A DNA stretch of 14,106 nucleotides from JBBPYR01 sp038199755 (lineage in GTDB: Bacteria > Chloroflexota > Ktedonobacteria > Ktedonobacterales > Ktedonobacteraceae), in contig JBBPYR010000016.1 of assembly GCA_038199755.1 (NCBI GenBank), forward strand, positions 1 through 14,106, read 5' to 3'. The position numbers were made by a program, and so were the translations under genes. Positions 1 through 6,100 of this stretch are shown here, in pieces. The first letter of the stretch is position 1. Every line of letters begins with the position of its first letter. The notes under the pieces are model-generated. The model saw only the letters and a list, made by a program, of their open reading frames with translations. It searched no databases and was not told the DNA's origin.

Positions 1-1
1 G

Positions 2-598
2 CAACTTGTGATCTATAAGCAACCGAATTATAAAGATGAGTGTGGAGCTTACTGGCAAGATCAATCTGATTTGCTGCAATGTGCCCGCATAGCACTTTCT
101 GTACGTGTGCTCCCCTTTACTCCACCTACTCCTATCCCTACTGTAGTCGGAACACACTATGCCGGAAACGTAGCTTCTTTGGCAACGCTCTCTCCTGGAA
201 ACGCCGATGCGGTGAAAGATGGGAAGCTGCAAACGGAATGGATGGGCGGACACATGGATGAGCTTGATTTAGATTGGACCTTCCCTGTCACTATCCATCG
301 CGTGGTGGTATGGGATCGCAAGCAGAGTGCCACGGATAACAACCAGATCAATAAGCTGAAGCTTTCATTCAGTGATGGCACATTCACTGGCAGCATAGAT
401 ATGATCAGCCAGGGTCCGCGCTGTGTTGATGTGACATTTCCAGAGAAAACCATTACCGAGTTGTATCTCATTCCTGTCGATGCCGGCGGCAACAATGGCT
501 ATAGTAAAGTTGAGGTGTGGGCTACCACTGGCCCTCAGTATTCAAACAACACCTGTGTGAATAAGATAACACTGGCGAACACGATATCAAGGGGATGA
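2..598 (+). CDS. Discoidin-like (F5/8 type C) domain protein, 5'-partial
   Basis: The reading frame is open to the left edge of the window, and the first GTG (position 8) has no room for a visible ribosome binding site, so I read this as the C-terminal part of a longer protein. After about 40 residues and a Pro/Thr-rich linker (TPPTPIPT) comes a segment of about 130 residues that looks like a galactose-binding-like beta-sandwich. It has an 'A.DGK..TEW' segment, a 'DLDWTFPVTIHRVVVWDRK' strand pair and a terminal 'YSKVEVWA' strand, the pattern of F5/8 type C carbohydrate-binding modules. Such domains usually bind sugars or other surface ligands outside the cell; that role here is inferred. What precedes the module cannot be seen. 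The gene ends six bases before the convergent DUF427 gene, with no terminator visible between them. Confidence 0.6.
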   Translation, partial: QLVIYKQPNYKDECGAYWQDQSDLLQCARIALSVRVLPFTPPTPIPTVVGTHYAGNVASLATLSPGNADAVKDGKLQTEWMGGHMDELDLDWTFPVTIHRVVVWDRKQSATDNNQINKLKLSFSDGTFTGSIDMISQGPRCVDVTFPEKTITELYLIPVDAGGNNGYSKVEVWATTGPQYSNNTCVNKITLANTISRG

Positions 599-604
599 TT
601 ATCA

Positions 605-1102
605 CTACCACCCCATTGTTCCCGCTTCCCCTTTGAACGGCCCGACGATCTCGGCAGTGATCCAGCCGCCGTAGAAGTCGCCTGCTTGGGCTTGTACGCG
701 TTCGCCGTCGATGTAGCAGGCGTCCATCTGGCCGGGATAGATGGCAATGTAGTTGGTGATGCTCTGATAGCCCTTGCTGGGGTGGCGATAATACCACGCG
801 CCGTTGGGCAGGCTTTTCTCGCCGACGCTGATAGTATAGTAGTTGGCCGCGCCTTTGAATTCGCAATAGGTGCTGCGTGTCGTGGGTGTGAAGTATTCCA
901 TCTTTACGTCTTCCGGTGGAAGATAGTACACGGGTGGATGGCTGGTCTCTAACACGCGCTTTGCGCGGTGCGTATCGGCGATAGTGACACCGTTGAAAAT
1001 TACCTGAACGTGCTTCTGGCTGTCCTCGACGCGTGGTGGCCGTGGATAGTCCCATACTGATTCTTGCCCCGGCCCTGGCTCAATTCTGTGTTTAGGGTTC
1101 AT
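605..1102 (-). CDS. DUF427 family protein
   Basis: This 165-residue protein carries a DUF427 domain (Pfam PF04248) at about residues 30-150. Recognisable parts are the 'VQVIFNGVTIADT' opening strand, the Y-Y-P-P-E-D-V segment, the 'STYCEFKGAANYY' signature and the 'GAWYYRHPS' and 'NYIAIYP' strands. The family forms a small beta-rich fold and is common in bacteria and fungi, but its biochemical role is not established, so none is assigned. The ATG at 1102 was chosen over a TTG two codons upstream because an AGAAAGGA ribosome binding site sits about seven bases before the ATG. The gene stands alone, divergent from the membrane-anchored protein gene on its right and convergent with the discoidin-like gene on its left. 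Confidence 0.85.
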   Translation of the reverse strand: MNPKHRIEPGPGQESVWDYPRPPRVEDSQKHVQVIFNGVTIADTHRAKRVLETSHPPVYYLPPEDVKMEYFTPTTRSTYCEFKGAANYYTISVGEKSLPNGAWYYRHPSKGYQSITNYIAIYPGQMDACYIDGERVQAQAGDFYGGWITAEIVGPFKGEAGTMGW

Positions 1103-1130
1103 ATCCAATCCTTTCTTGTTTCATTGTTAC

Positions 1131-1160
1131 TTGTTGAGTATCATTTTGTCTGCGTATAAT
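1131..1160 (+). promoter_or_regulatory. Putative sigma-70-type promoter of the 1217 gene
   Basis: A perfect TATAAT lies at 1155-1160, with TTGTTG at 1131-1136 and an 18-base spacer. The -10 box is strong and the -35 is weak (three of six matches). It would give a 5' leader of about 50 bases before the GTG start at 1217. The divergent gap 1103-1216 holds nothing else I can recognise, and I see no convincing promoter for the minus-strand DUF427 gene. Confidence 0.5.
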
Positions 1161-1216
1161 GTAGCATAGACTATTTTTGATGTGTCTGACTATACCGTTC
1201 AGGAAGGGAGCAACGC

Positions 1217-1912
1217 GTGAGATTCATCTTGCGAACGTTGGGGGGGGTCCTTGTGGTTGTGGCGGTGATTCTATTTGTCCTGTTTCTGTGGCGGCCAGCT
1301 TTTGTCGTGAACGCCGGAAATGCCTTCATTAAAGCGAAGGGCAATTCGACTGCCTATGGTTCAGCCATGGTTGTGCCGAGCTTGAAGGGGCAAAGCGGCG
1401 CCATACAGGTGAGTCTGCAAGGCTTGACCTCCAATCTGCACTATGTGATCACACTCAATCAAGGCGGTTGTGATGGCTCGGTGCTCAAAACATTTACTAC
1501 TGTCACCTCGGATACAAGCGGCAACGTCTCCAACTCGTTCTCGCTCTCCGACCTGAAACTGACGACGCAACCAAATTTGTGGCTCAACGTTCACGAGGGT
1601 AGCTCATCGGGTGCTACCGTGGCCTGTGGACAGGTGCAAATCAATAATAACCTGCGCACACAATCTCAGACGTCCAAAACGGCTAGCTCGGATAGCGCGA
1701 GTAAGGGAAAGACAACCGTAGCGACTCCTACCAGCGCGCCACAGAGCACTGCCAGCACCACCACTAGCGGCTTTACCAATAGTGCTAGCAATAGCTCTGA
1801 TGATGGCAACTTGAGTCGTCGCAATTGGAACAATCCAAACCTACCCCATACGGGGGTGTCACCCGGCGACGACAACACCTATAACGATTACGTGGGTCCC
1901 CACAAATATTAA
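1217..1912 (+). CDS. Membrane-anchored extracytoplasmic protein with CHRD/Cu-Zn-SOD-like domain and LPHTG motif
   Basis: The 231-residue protein starts with GTG, supported by AGGAAGGGAG six bases upstream. A single hydrophobic helix (about residues 8-25, GGVLVVVAVILFVLFLW) acts as an uncleaved anchor or signal. Residues 45-142 resemble the beta-sandwich shared by CHRD domains and Cu/Zn superoxide dismutases: 'GAIQVSLQGLTSNLHYVITL', C85, 'TSDTSGNVSNSF', 'LWLNVHEG' and a closing 'VACGQVQI' with C137. The two cysteines match the usual disulfide pair, but the HxH copper ligands are replaced (TLN), so dismutase activity is unlikely. Residues 145-205 are a Ser/Thr/Asn-rich low-complexity stalk. The protein ends with LPHTG (residues 209-213) and 18 polar residues, without the hydrophobic helix of a sortase substrate. 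The exact function is unknown. Confidence 0.75.
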   Translation: MRFILRTLGGVLVVVAVILFVLFLWRPAFVVNAGNAFIKAKGNSTAYGSAMVVPSLKGQSGAIQVSLQGLTSNLHYVITLNQGGCDGSVLKTFTTVTSDTSGNVSNSFSLSDLKLTTQPNLWLNVHEGSSSGATVACGQVQINNNLRTQSQTSKTASSDSASKGKTTVATPTSAPQSTASTTTSGFTNSASNSSDDGNLSRRNWNNPNLPHTGVSPGDDNTYNDYVGPHKY

Positions 1913-1922
1913 AGGCTCTCGG

Positions 1923-2013
1923 AAAAGCAGGAGTGCAGAGGACGGCAGTCCTTTGCTGGGGGGTTGGGGTATCCCCAAAAATTCCTCTTATCCTCACAAG
2001 GATAGAGAGTTAT
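1923..2013 (+). repeat. Structured dispersed repeat, tandem copy 1
   Basis: This is the first of two near-identical tandem units; matching bases in copy 2 lie 95 bases later at the left end and 94 at the right. It contains a 9-bp stem (1935-1943 with 1948-1956, one G-U pair, loop GGCA), a 6-bp stem TTGGGG/CCCCAA (1964-1969 with 1973-1978, loop TAT) and a third hairpin, TATCCT/AGGATA with loop CACA, near 1990-2005. Short reading frames cross it on both strands but none looks like a gene. It lies just after the stop codon of the 1217 gene. Confidence 0.9.
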
Positions 2014-2017
2014 GATG

Positions 2018-2107
2018 AAAAGCAGGAGTGCAGAGGACGGCAGTCCTTTGCTGGGGGTTGGGGTATCCCCAAAAATTCCTCTTATCTTCACAAGGATAGA
2101 GAGTTAT
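2018..2107 (+). repeat. Structured dispersed repeat, tandem copy 2
   Basis: This unit differs from copy 1 by one G fewer in the G run and a C-to-T change in the third hairpin. That change turns a C-G pair into a U-G pair, so pairing in a transcript is kept. The unit ends three bases before the hairpin that closes the convergent methyltransferase gene. Confidence 0.9.
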
Positions 2108-2110
2108 TAG

Positions 2111-2148
2111 GAAATGGTAATGGCAAGCACGGTTGCCATTACCATTTC
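2111..2148. terminator. 16-bp perfect hairpin at the end of the methyltransferase gene
   Basis: The arms 2111-2126 and 2133-2148 are perfectly complementary around a 6-base loop (GCACGG). The right arm contains the last sense codons and the TAA stop (2139-2141) of the minus-strand methyltransferase gene. No T-rich tract follows on either strand, so it is not a textbook intrinsic terminator. It may still end or protect transcripts from both converging genes. Confidence 0.6.
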
Positions 2149-3245
2149 ATGATCAGAACCTTGAAATTGCCCATGCCGTAGGAGTCGGTGAGGGCGGCGA
2201 CCCGCTGGCGCAGGTTGTACCACTGGAGGAGTGCCACCTGCCCCTGGTCGCTGGCACGCGCACGGTCGGCGAGGGCAAATTCTTGGACGCGCATCCGTTC
2301 TAGCTCCTCGTAAAGTCCTGTGCGTTGCAACCATGCACGCTGTGTCGTGAAGCTGTCCAGACGTAGACCCTGCGCTCGCCCCTCGGAAATCAATGCGCTA
2401 AAGTTGACGTGCGCAGTAATATCCTGTTCACCCGCGCGCATCAGTGGCCGATTGCTCAAGCGATGCTGAAAATAGCTGGCCAGCGTGCCGTAGCTTCGCT
2501 CGCGTGTGTACAGGTATTGCGCCTTGTCGCCATAGTCAATGGTCAGTAGATAGCCTTGTGGGTTGCGCCGTCTTTTCCTCGCACCGCACAAGCGGTAGGC
2601 CGTGTTCCGCATCCAGGCTAGCGCATCCAGGTTGATTTCTGTACGCCAGCCATCGCGGAAGCTTTGCCACGGAACGTGGTATTGTGCCAGATATTCCACT
2701 AACTGTAGTGTACTCGGCTCCATCAGTATTTCGCGAAAAATGTCGTTAGCGAGATCAACAAAGACTTCATAGAGTTCTTGCTCGCGTACCTCGACGATGT
2801 GAACGGGGAAGGCGTCAACTAACTCATTTGAGAGTAGCACATGTGGCTGATCTTCTGGTTCGTGTTGTAAGGCGTCAACACCACTTTTGATGTCTTCACT
2901 AGTGTAGTGGAGGGCCGTTGCAACGTCTGGGTGCTCCTGTTGCGCCCACGTTGTAATCTCGCGGCCAAGATCGCCACGACCTGCACCCTGTTCGACCACC
3001 ACAAATGGCGTTGGGCGGGCGAGTTGTTCCCAGAGCGTGAGCAGTTGCCGCCCTATGCAATGCGCGAAGAGGGGGCTGACATCGCTGCTGGTGAAATAGT
3101 CTTTGCCTTCCCATCCCATGCGTGCCGGGCCTGTCACATAGTAACCAGAGCTTGGCTCATACAGTGCCAATCGCATAAATTCGGCGAACGGCATGGGGCC
3201 TTCACGTTGAATACGTTCTCTGATGATTTGTTCTACCGGCGTCAT
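2139..3245 (-). CDS. SAM-dependent methyltransferase, MidA/NDUFAF7 family
   Basis: The 368-residue protein matches the family of mitochondrial NDUFAF7/MidA (Pfam PF02636), which methylates an arginine of a complex I subunit in eukaryotes. Bacterial members are usually annotated as class I SAM-dependent methyltransferases with unknown substrate. Visible motifs are 'LALYEPSSGYYV' (27-37), the 'DYFTSSDVSPLFAHCIGRQL' segment (49-68), the SAM-binding loop 'VVEQGAGRGDLGREI' (83-97) and 'LLSNELVDAFPVH' (137-149). These place it firmly in the family at full length. Its ATG overlaps the stop of holA (ATGA), so translation is probably coupled. It is the last gene of a three-gene operon and ends inside a perfect hairpin. 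Whether it methylates a complex I subunit here is not shown by the context. Confidence 0.88.
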   Translation of the reverse strand: MTPVEQIIRERIQREGPMPFAEFMRLALYEPSSGYYVTGPARMGWEGKDYFTSSDVSPLFAHCIGRQLLTLWEQLARPTPFVVVEQGAGRGDLGREITTWAQQEHPDVATALHYTSEDIKSGVDALQHEPEDQPHVLLSNELVDAFPVHIVEVREQELYEVFVDLANDIFREILMEPSTLQLVEYLAQYHVPWQSFRDGWRTEINLDALAWMRNTAYRLCGARKRRRNPQGYLLTIDYGDKAQYLYTRERSYGTLASYFQHRLSNRPLMRAGEQDITAHVNFSALISEGRAQGLRLDSFTTQRAWLQRTGLYEELERMRVQEFALADRARASDQGQVALLQWYNLRQRVAALTDSYGMGNFKVLIMKW

Positions 3246-4291
3246 GAGAGTACACCAAAATTGATGACCAGCAGATCGAGGGCCATTTCGGGAGCCATGC
3301 GACTGCGCTTGAGGGAGGCGTCGGTCGCTAACAATTGGCGATAGGCGTTCTCTAGCTGGAGAACGGTGAAATTTCCGACCTGGCGTAACGCTTTCTCCGC
3401 GATGAAGGGTGCCATGCCAGTGGTCGAAGCAATCTGCCCTGAGCGCATGCCTTTTTGGGCCAGTTCTTTCACGAGCAGCAACGAACGCACCTGCGAGGTG
3501 ATGGTGCTGATAAGCTTGAGCGGCGGTTCACCATCGGCCAACAGGTCATGCAGAATGTTCAGGGCTTGCTTGCGATTACGCTGAGCCAGAGCGTCGGTCA
3601 GGTCGAAGATGCGTGCCTCTTGAATGTGGGCTGAGAGCAGGCGTATCTCTTTGGCGGTGATGGTGCCATCCTGACCCACGTAGGTTGCCAGCTTGTCTAA
3701 CTCATTCGCTAAGAGGCGCAGATGACCACCGATGTAGTTCGCCAGCAGCGAAACGGCTTCCGGCGTGATCTTGACGTTATTGCTTTTGGCACGTTTGCTG
3801 ATCCATCCCTCTAGTGCGTTTCCCTTTGGCACGTTGCTTTGCAGCGTCTTGCCATGCTTCTCTGCCGCCTTCATGAGCGGGTTGGCTGCGTCAAGCACTT
3901 CGTCAAGCAGCAGAACCAGTACGGTGCTCTCAGACATCTCGCCGACATGCTCGGCCAGAGCTTTCTCGAAGCCAGCGCGTGAAAGGGCGGCACCTTTGCC
4001 ACCCTTTTTGCCTTTTTTACCCTTGCCCTTTGTGGTCGCCTCGGCTGCTGCACTTTCCGCAGACGCACTTTCAGAAGTTTCACCGCGTTTGCGTTTGGGC
4101 AGTCCCTCGACGACCACGAGCCGCTGCTCGCTCAAAAAGGGCATTGTGTTACTGGTAATGATGAGCGTGTTGAGGTCAACCTCGGCCCCATTATAGGTAT
4201 CCTGATTATACTGGAAATCTCCTTGTTGCCTCAGCTTTTTTAGCTGCTCACGACTACCAAACTCATCATCACCATGGAGAAGATAAAACAT
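3242..4291 (-). CDS. holA: DNA polymerase III subunit delta
   Basis: HolA is the clamp-loader subunit that opens the sliding beta clamp. The 349-residue product opens with the family pattern 'MFYLLHGDDEFGSREQLKKL' and has 'MPFLSEQRLVVVEG' at 50-63. It continues with the 'GNALEGWISKRAK' and 'LLANYIGGHLRLLANELDKLATY' helices and the C-terminal collar region ('FTVLQLENAYRQLLATDASLKRS'). The ATG at 4291 fits the family N-terminus and follows the stop of the upstream gene by one base (TAACATG), which suggests reinitiation; an in-frame ATG at 4330 would add 13 residues not typical of the family. Residues 65-101 form a Lys/Gly/Ala/Ser-rich low-complexity insertion (KGKGKKGKKGGKG). The stop overlaps the ATG of the methyltransferase gene. 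Confidence 0.92.
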   Translation of the reverse strand: MFYLLHGDDEFGSREQLKKLRQQGDFQYNQDTYNGAEVDLNTLIITSNTMPFLSEQRLVVVEGLPKRKRGETSESASAESAAAEATTKGKGKKGKKGGKGAALSRAGFEKALAEHVGEMSESTVLVLLLDEVLDAANPLMKAAEKHGKTLQSNVPKGNALEGWISKRAKSNNVKITPEAVSLLANYIGGHLRLLANELDKLATYVGQDGTITAKEIRLLSAHIQEARIFDLTDALAQRNRKQALNILHDLLADGEPPLKLISTITSQVRSLLLVKELAQKGMRSGQIASTTGMAPFIAEKALRQVGNFTVLQLENAYRQLLATDASLKRSRMAPEMALDLLVINFGVLS

Positions 4292-4292
4292 G

Positions 4293-4658
4293 TTATTCTG
4301 GGTGTACTTGTCTACGATAATCGCGTGCATTGGCCCGCGCAACCAGCAAGTCTATCAGAATCGCGGCACTCAGACCAAGGACAGAGCACAGGAAGATCGC
4401 GCTAAAGAAGATCACGGCTCCACTCATGTCGGGCAACTCTGTATCGAAGATAAGCGTGCCTGCCCACCCCAGGATACCCAGGAAGCCAATTGAGGCACCA
4501 ATGAAGGCACCAACCACGACGGCGGCCTTGTTTTTCACAGAACTCAGCCAGAAAGCGAGGAAGAGGGCGATGGGGAGAGAAAGGATATAGCCAAATATGT
4601 CACCAATGAATACACCGCTGCTTGGGTCGATGCGCAGCGTCGGTAATAGTTGATTCAT
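4293..4658 (-). CDS. Small three-helix membrane protein
   Basis: I do not recognise a family for this 121-residue protein. It has three clear hydrophobic segments, at about residues 17-39, 45-71 and 79-106, with short polar loops. A basic C-terminus (ARANARDYRRQ) would by the positive-inside rule face the cytoplasm. The ATG at 4658 was chosen over a TTG-type extension because an AGGAGG ribosome binding site lies nine bases upstream. It is the first gene of the operon with holA and the methyltransferase, is driven by the promoter at 4706-4734, and its stop lies one base before the holA start. A role in replication cannot be inferred; the neighbourhood may simply share transcription. Confidence 0.8.
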   Translation of the reverse strand: MNQLLPTLRIDPSSGVFIGDIFGYILSLPIALFLAFWLSSVKNKAAVVVGAFIGASIGFLGILGWAGTLIFDTELPDMSGAVIFFSAIFLCSVLGLSAAILIDLLVARANARDYRRQVHPE

Positions 4659-4705
4659 ACGGTAAAGCCTCCTAAAAAAAATCAATTTATGTAATTACTT
4701 TATTC

Positions 4706-4734
4706 ATTATACGGCAGTTACGGAGTTGTGACAA
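4706..4734 (-). promoter_or_regulatory. Near-consensus sigma-70-type promoter of the holA operon
   Basis: Read on the minus strand, TTGTCA (4734-4729) and a perfect TATAAT (4711-4706) are separated by exactly 17 bases. This is the strongest promoter match I see in the window. The leader before the ATG at 4658 would be about 40 bases and includes the AGGAGG ribosome binding site. Confidence 0.8.
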
Positions 4735-4742
4735 TAACAAAT

Positions 4743-4796
4743 AATTTGGGGACACCCCCACCCGGCAAAGGACTGCGTCCTCTGCACTCCTGCTTT
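4743..4796 (-). repeat. Third, inverted and shortened copy of the structured repeat
   Basis: Read on the minus strand this matches the first ~60 bases of the tandem units at 1923-2107, including an identical 20-base core (4777-4796). The 9-bp stem is conserved while its loop is GCA instead of GGCA. The GGGG/CCCC stem is conserved while its loop is TGT instead of TAT. The third hairpin of the tandem copies is absent. The copy sits between the holA-operon promoter and the M24 peptidase gene. Confidence 0.85.
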
Positions 4797-4811
4797 GCCG
4801 CGATTATGAGA

Positions 4812-4817
4812 TACAAT
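4812..4817 (+). promoter_or_regulatory. Possible -10 box of the M24 peptidase gene
   Basis: TACAAT lies about 36 bases before the ATG at 4854, a plausible -10 position. No good -35 is found at 16-18 bases upstream, where the repeat copy ends, so the promoter is only tentative. Confidence 0.35.
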
Positions 4818-4853
4818 AGGGACATAGTATGTGCGAAGAAGAGGAGTATTACT

Positions 4854-6035
4854 ATGGATCTTGAACGTATTCAGCAGGCATTGCGGGCCGAACGTGTCGA
4901 TGGCTGGCTGTTTTATGATTTCCGCGAATCCAATCCAATCGCTTATCAGGTGCTGGACCTTTCCAGAACCGACCATTATACGCGGCGCTGGTTCTATTAT
5001 GTGCCAGCGCAGGGTACGCCAACCGCTATTATCAGTGCGGTAGAGTCGCATGTCTTGCGTACCCTGCCGGGGGAGCGGTTGGCCTTCCACACGTGGCAGG
5101 AAATGCATGCTTTTTTGCAACAGGTCTTGCCGGTTGGCAAGGGTGTGGCGATGGAATACTCACCAATGAACGCTATTCCTTATATGTCGCGGGTGGATGG
5201 CGGCACCTTAGAATTAGTGCGCTCCTTTGGTGTAGAGGTGGTATCTTCTGCGAATCTCGCCCAGCGCTTCGTGGCACAGTTGAATGAGGAGCAGGTTGAG
5301 GGGCAGCGTGCCGCTGGAAAACTGCTGATTGCTGCCAAGGATGCCCTTTTCGCGCAACTCAGTACTGATCTGCGTAGTGGCGTCGCGCTCGATGAGTATG
5401 GGGTGCAGCAACGCTTTATACAGATCACGCAACAGGCAGGTCTGGTGATGCCGGAGCCACCTTTAGTGGCGGTAAACGCGAATAGTGGCAATCCGCACTA
5501 CGCGCCGAGCGAGCGAGCCTTTAGGCCAATCAAGCACGGCGATCTTATTCTGTTCGATTTCTGGGCGCACCTGCCACGCGAAAACGCGATCTTTGCCGAC
5601 TATACCTGGGTAGCATTCGCAGGCACCCGCGCTGAGATTCCCCAGCGGCAACGCGAGGTGTTCGACATTGTACGGCGCGCACGGGACACGGCTATCGCCT
5701 TTGTGCGCGAGCGTCTGGCGGCGGGCGAGCAGGTAGAGGGGCGACAGGTGGACGATGTGACGCGCAATGTGATTGCCAGAGCGGGCTATGGCGAGTATTA
5801 TGTGCATCGTACCGGGCATAATATTGGCACGATGATACATGGAAACGGGGCCAACAACGATAACTTCGAGACGCAAGATGCGCGTGTCCTGCTACCCTAT
5901 ACCTGCTGCTCCATTGAGCCGGGCATCTATCTACCAGAATTTGGCATTCGCAGCGAGGTGAACCTGCTAGTGTTCGAGCATGATGCCGAGGTAACGGGTG
6001 TGCCCGTACAAGAAGAGATTGTCGCGTTACTGTAA
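4854..6035 (+). CDS. M24 family peptidase (Xaa-Pro dipeptidase/aminopeptidase P-like)
   Basis: The 393-residue protein has an N-terminal creatinase-like domain (about 1-130) followed by a pita-bread M24 metallopeptidase domain (about 145-390). All five expected metal ligands are visible: D235 in 'LILFDFWAH', D249 in 'FADYTW', H322 in 'HRTGHNIG', E355 in 'CSIEPGIYLPE' and E368 in 'IRSEVNLLV'. It should therefore be an active two-metal cytoplasmic peptidase, probably cutting Xaa-Pro bonds; the exact specificity (pepP or pepQ type) cannot be read from sequence. The ATG at 4854 was chosen because GAGGAG lies seven bases upstream. The frame stays open further upstream, but that part runs through the repeat copy and is unlikely to be translated. 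The last codons and stop lie inside a 66-bp palindrome shared with the convergent gene. Confidence 0.9.
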   Translation: MDLERIQQALRAERVDGWLFYDFRESNPIAYQVLDLSRTDHYTRRWFYYVPAQGTPTAIISAVESHVLRTLPGERLAFHTWQEMHAFLQQVLPVGKGVAMEYSPMNAIPYMSRVDGGTLELVRSFGVEVVSSANLAQRFVAQLNEEQVEGQRAAGKLLIAAKDALFAQLSTDLRSGVALDEYGVQQRFIQITQQAGLVMPEPPLVAVNANSGNPHYAPSERAFRPIKHGDLILFDFWAHLPRENAIFADYTWVAFAGTRAEIPQRQREVFDIVRRARDTAIAFVRERLAAGEQVEGRQVDDVTRNVIARAGYGEYYVHRTGHNIGTMIHGNGANNDNFETQDARVLLPYTCCSIEPGIYLPEFGIRSEVNLLVFEHDAEVTGVPVQEEIVALL

Positions 6036-6087
6036 TGCATATCGGGCATCCGCTAGCGGATGCCCGATATGCATTACAGTAACGCGA
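6022..6087. terminator. 66-bp perfect palindrome between convergent genes
   Basis: Positions 6022-6054 are the exact reverse complement of 6055-6087, centred on GCTAGC, with no spacer and no mismatch. The left arm includes the last four sense codons and the TAA (6033-6035) of the M24 peptidase gene. The right arm ends 13 bases before the stop of the convergent Yip1-like gene. It can form the same long hairpin in transcripts from either side, so a bidirectional terminator or 3'-end stabiliser is likely, although no T tract follows. Confidence 0.75.
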
Positions 6088-6100
6088 ATGTATCTGTTTG

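Noticed and set aside
522..1055. Arg-rich 177-residue minus-strand open frame overlapping the DUF427 gene
   Set aside because: Its biased Arg/His/Ser composition is typical of an out-of-frame reading; the overlapping frame gives a full DUF427 domain with a good start.
1964..1983. TTGGGG-TAT-CCCCAA hairpin as an intrinsic terminator
   Set aside because: The homopolymer following it on the plus strand is A, not T; on the minus strand the T run precedes the hairpin rather than following it.
1923..2107. CRISPR array
   Set aside because: There are only two ~90-nt units separated by four bases, with no short repeats, no variable spacers and no cas genes.
1909..2181. Small open frames on both strands across the tandem repeat, as a possible small protein family
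   Set aside because: The frames arise because the repeat itself is open; the copies differ by single-base length changes that break any shared frame.
4728..4853. In-frame upstream extension of the M24 peptidase by 42 codons
   Set aside because: It runs through the inverted repeat copy and past the likely -10 box, and a good ribosome binding site precedes the ATG at 4854 where the family sequence begins.
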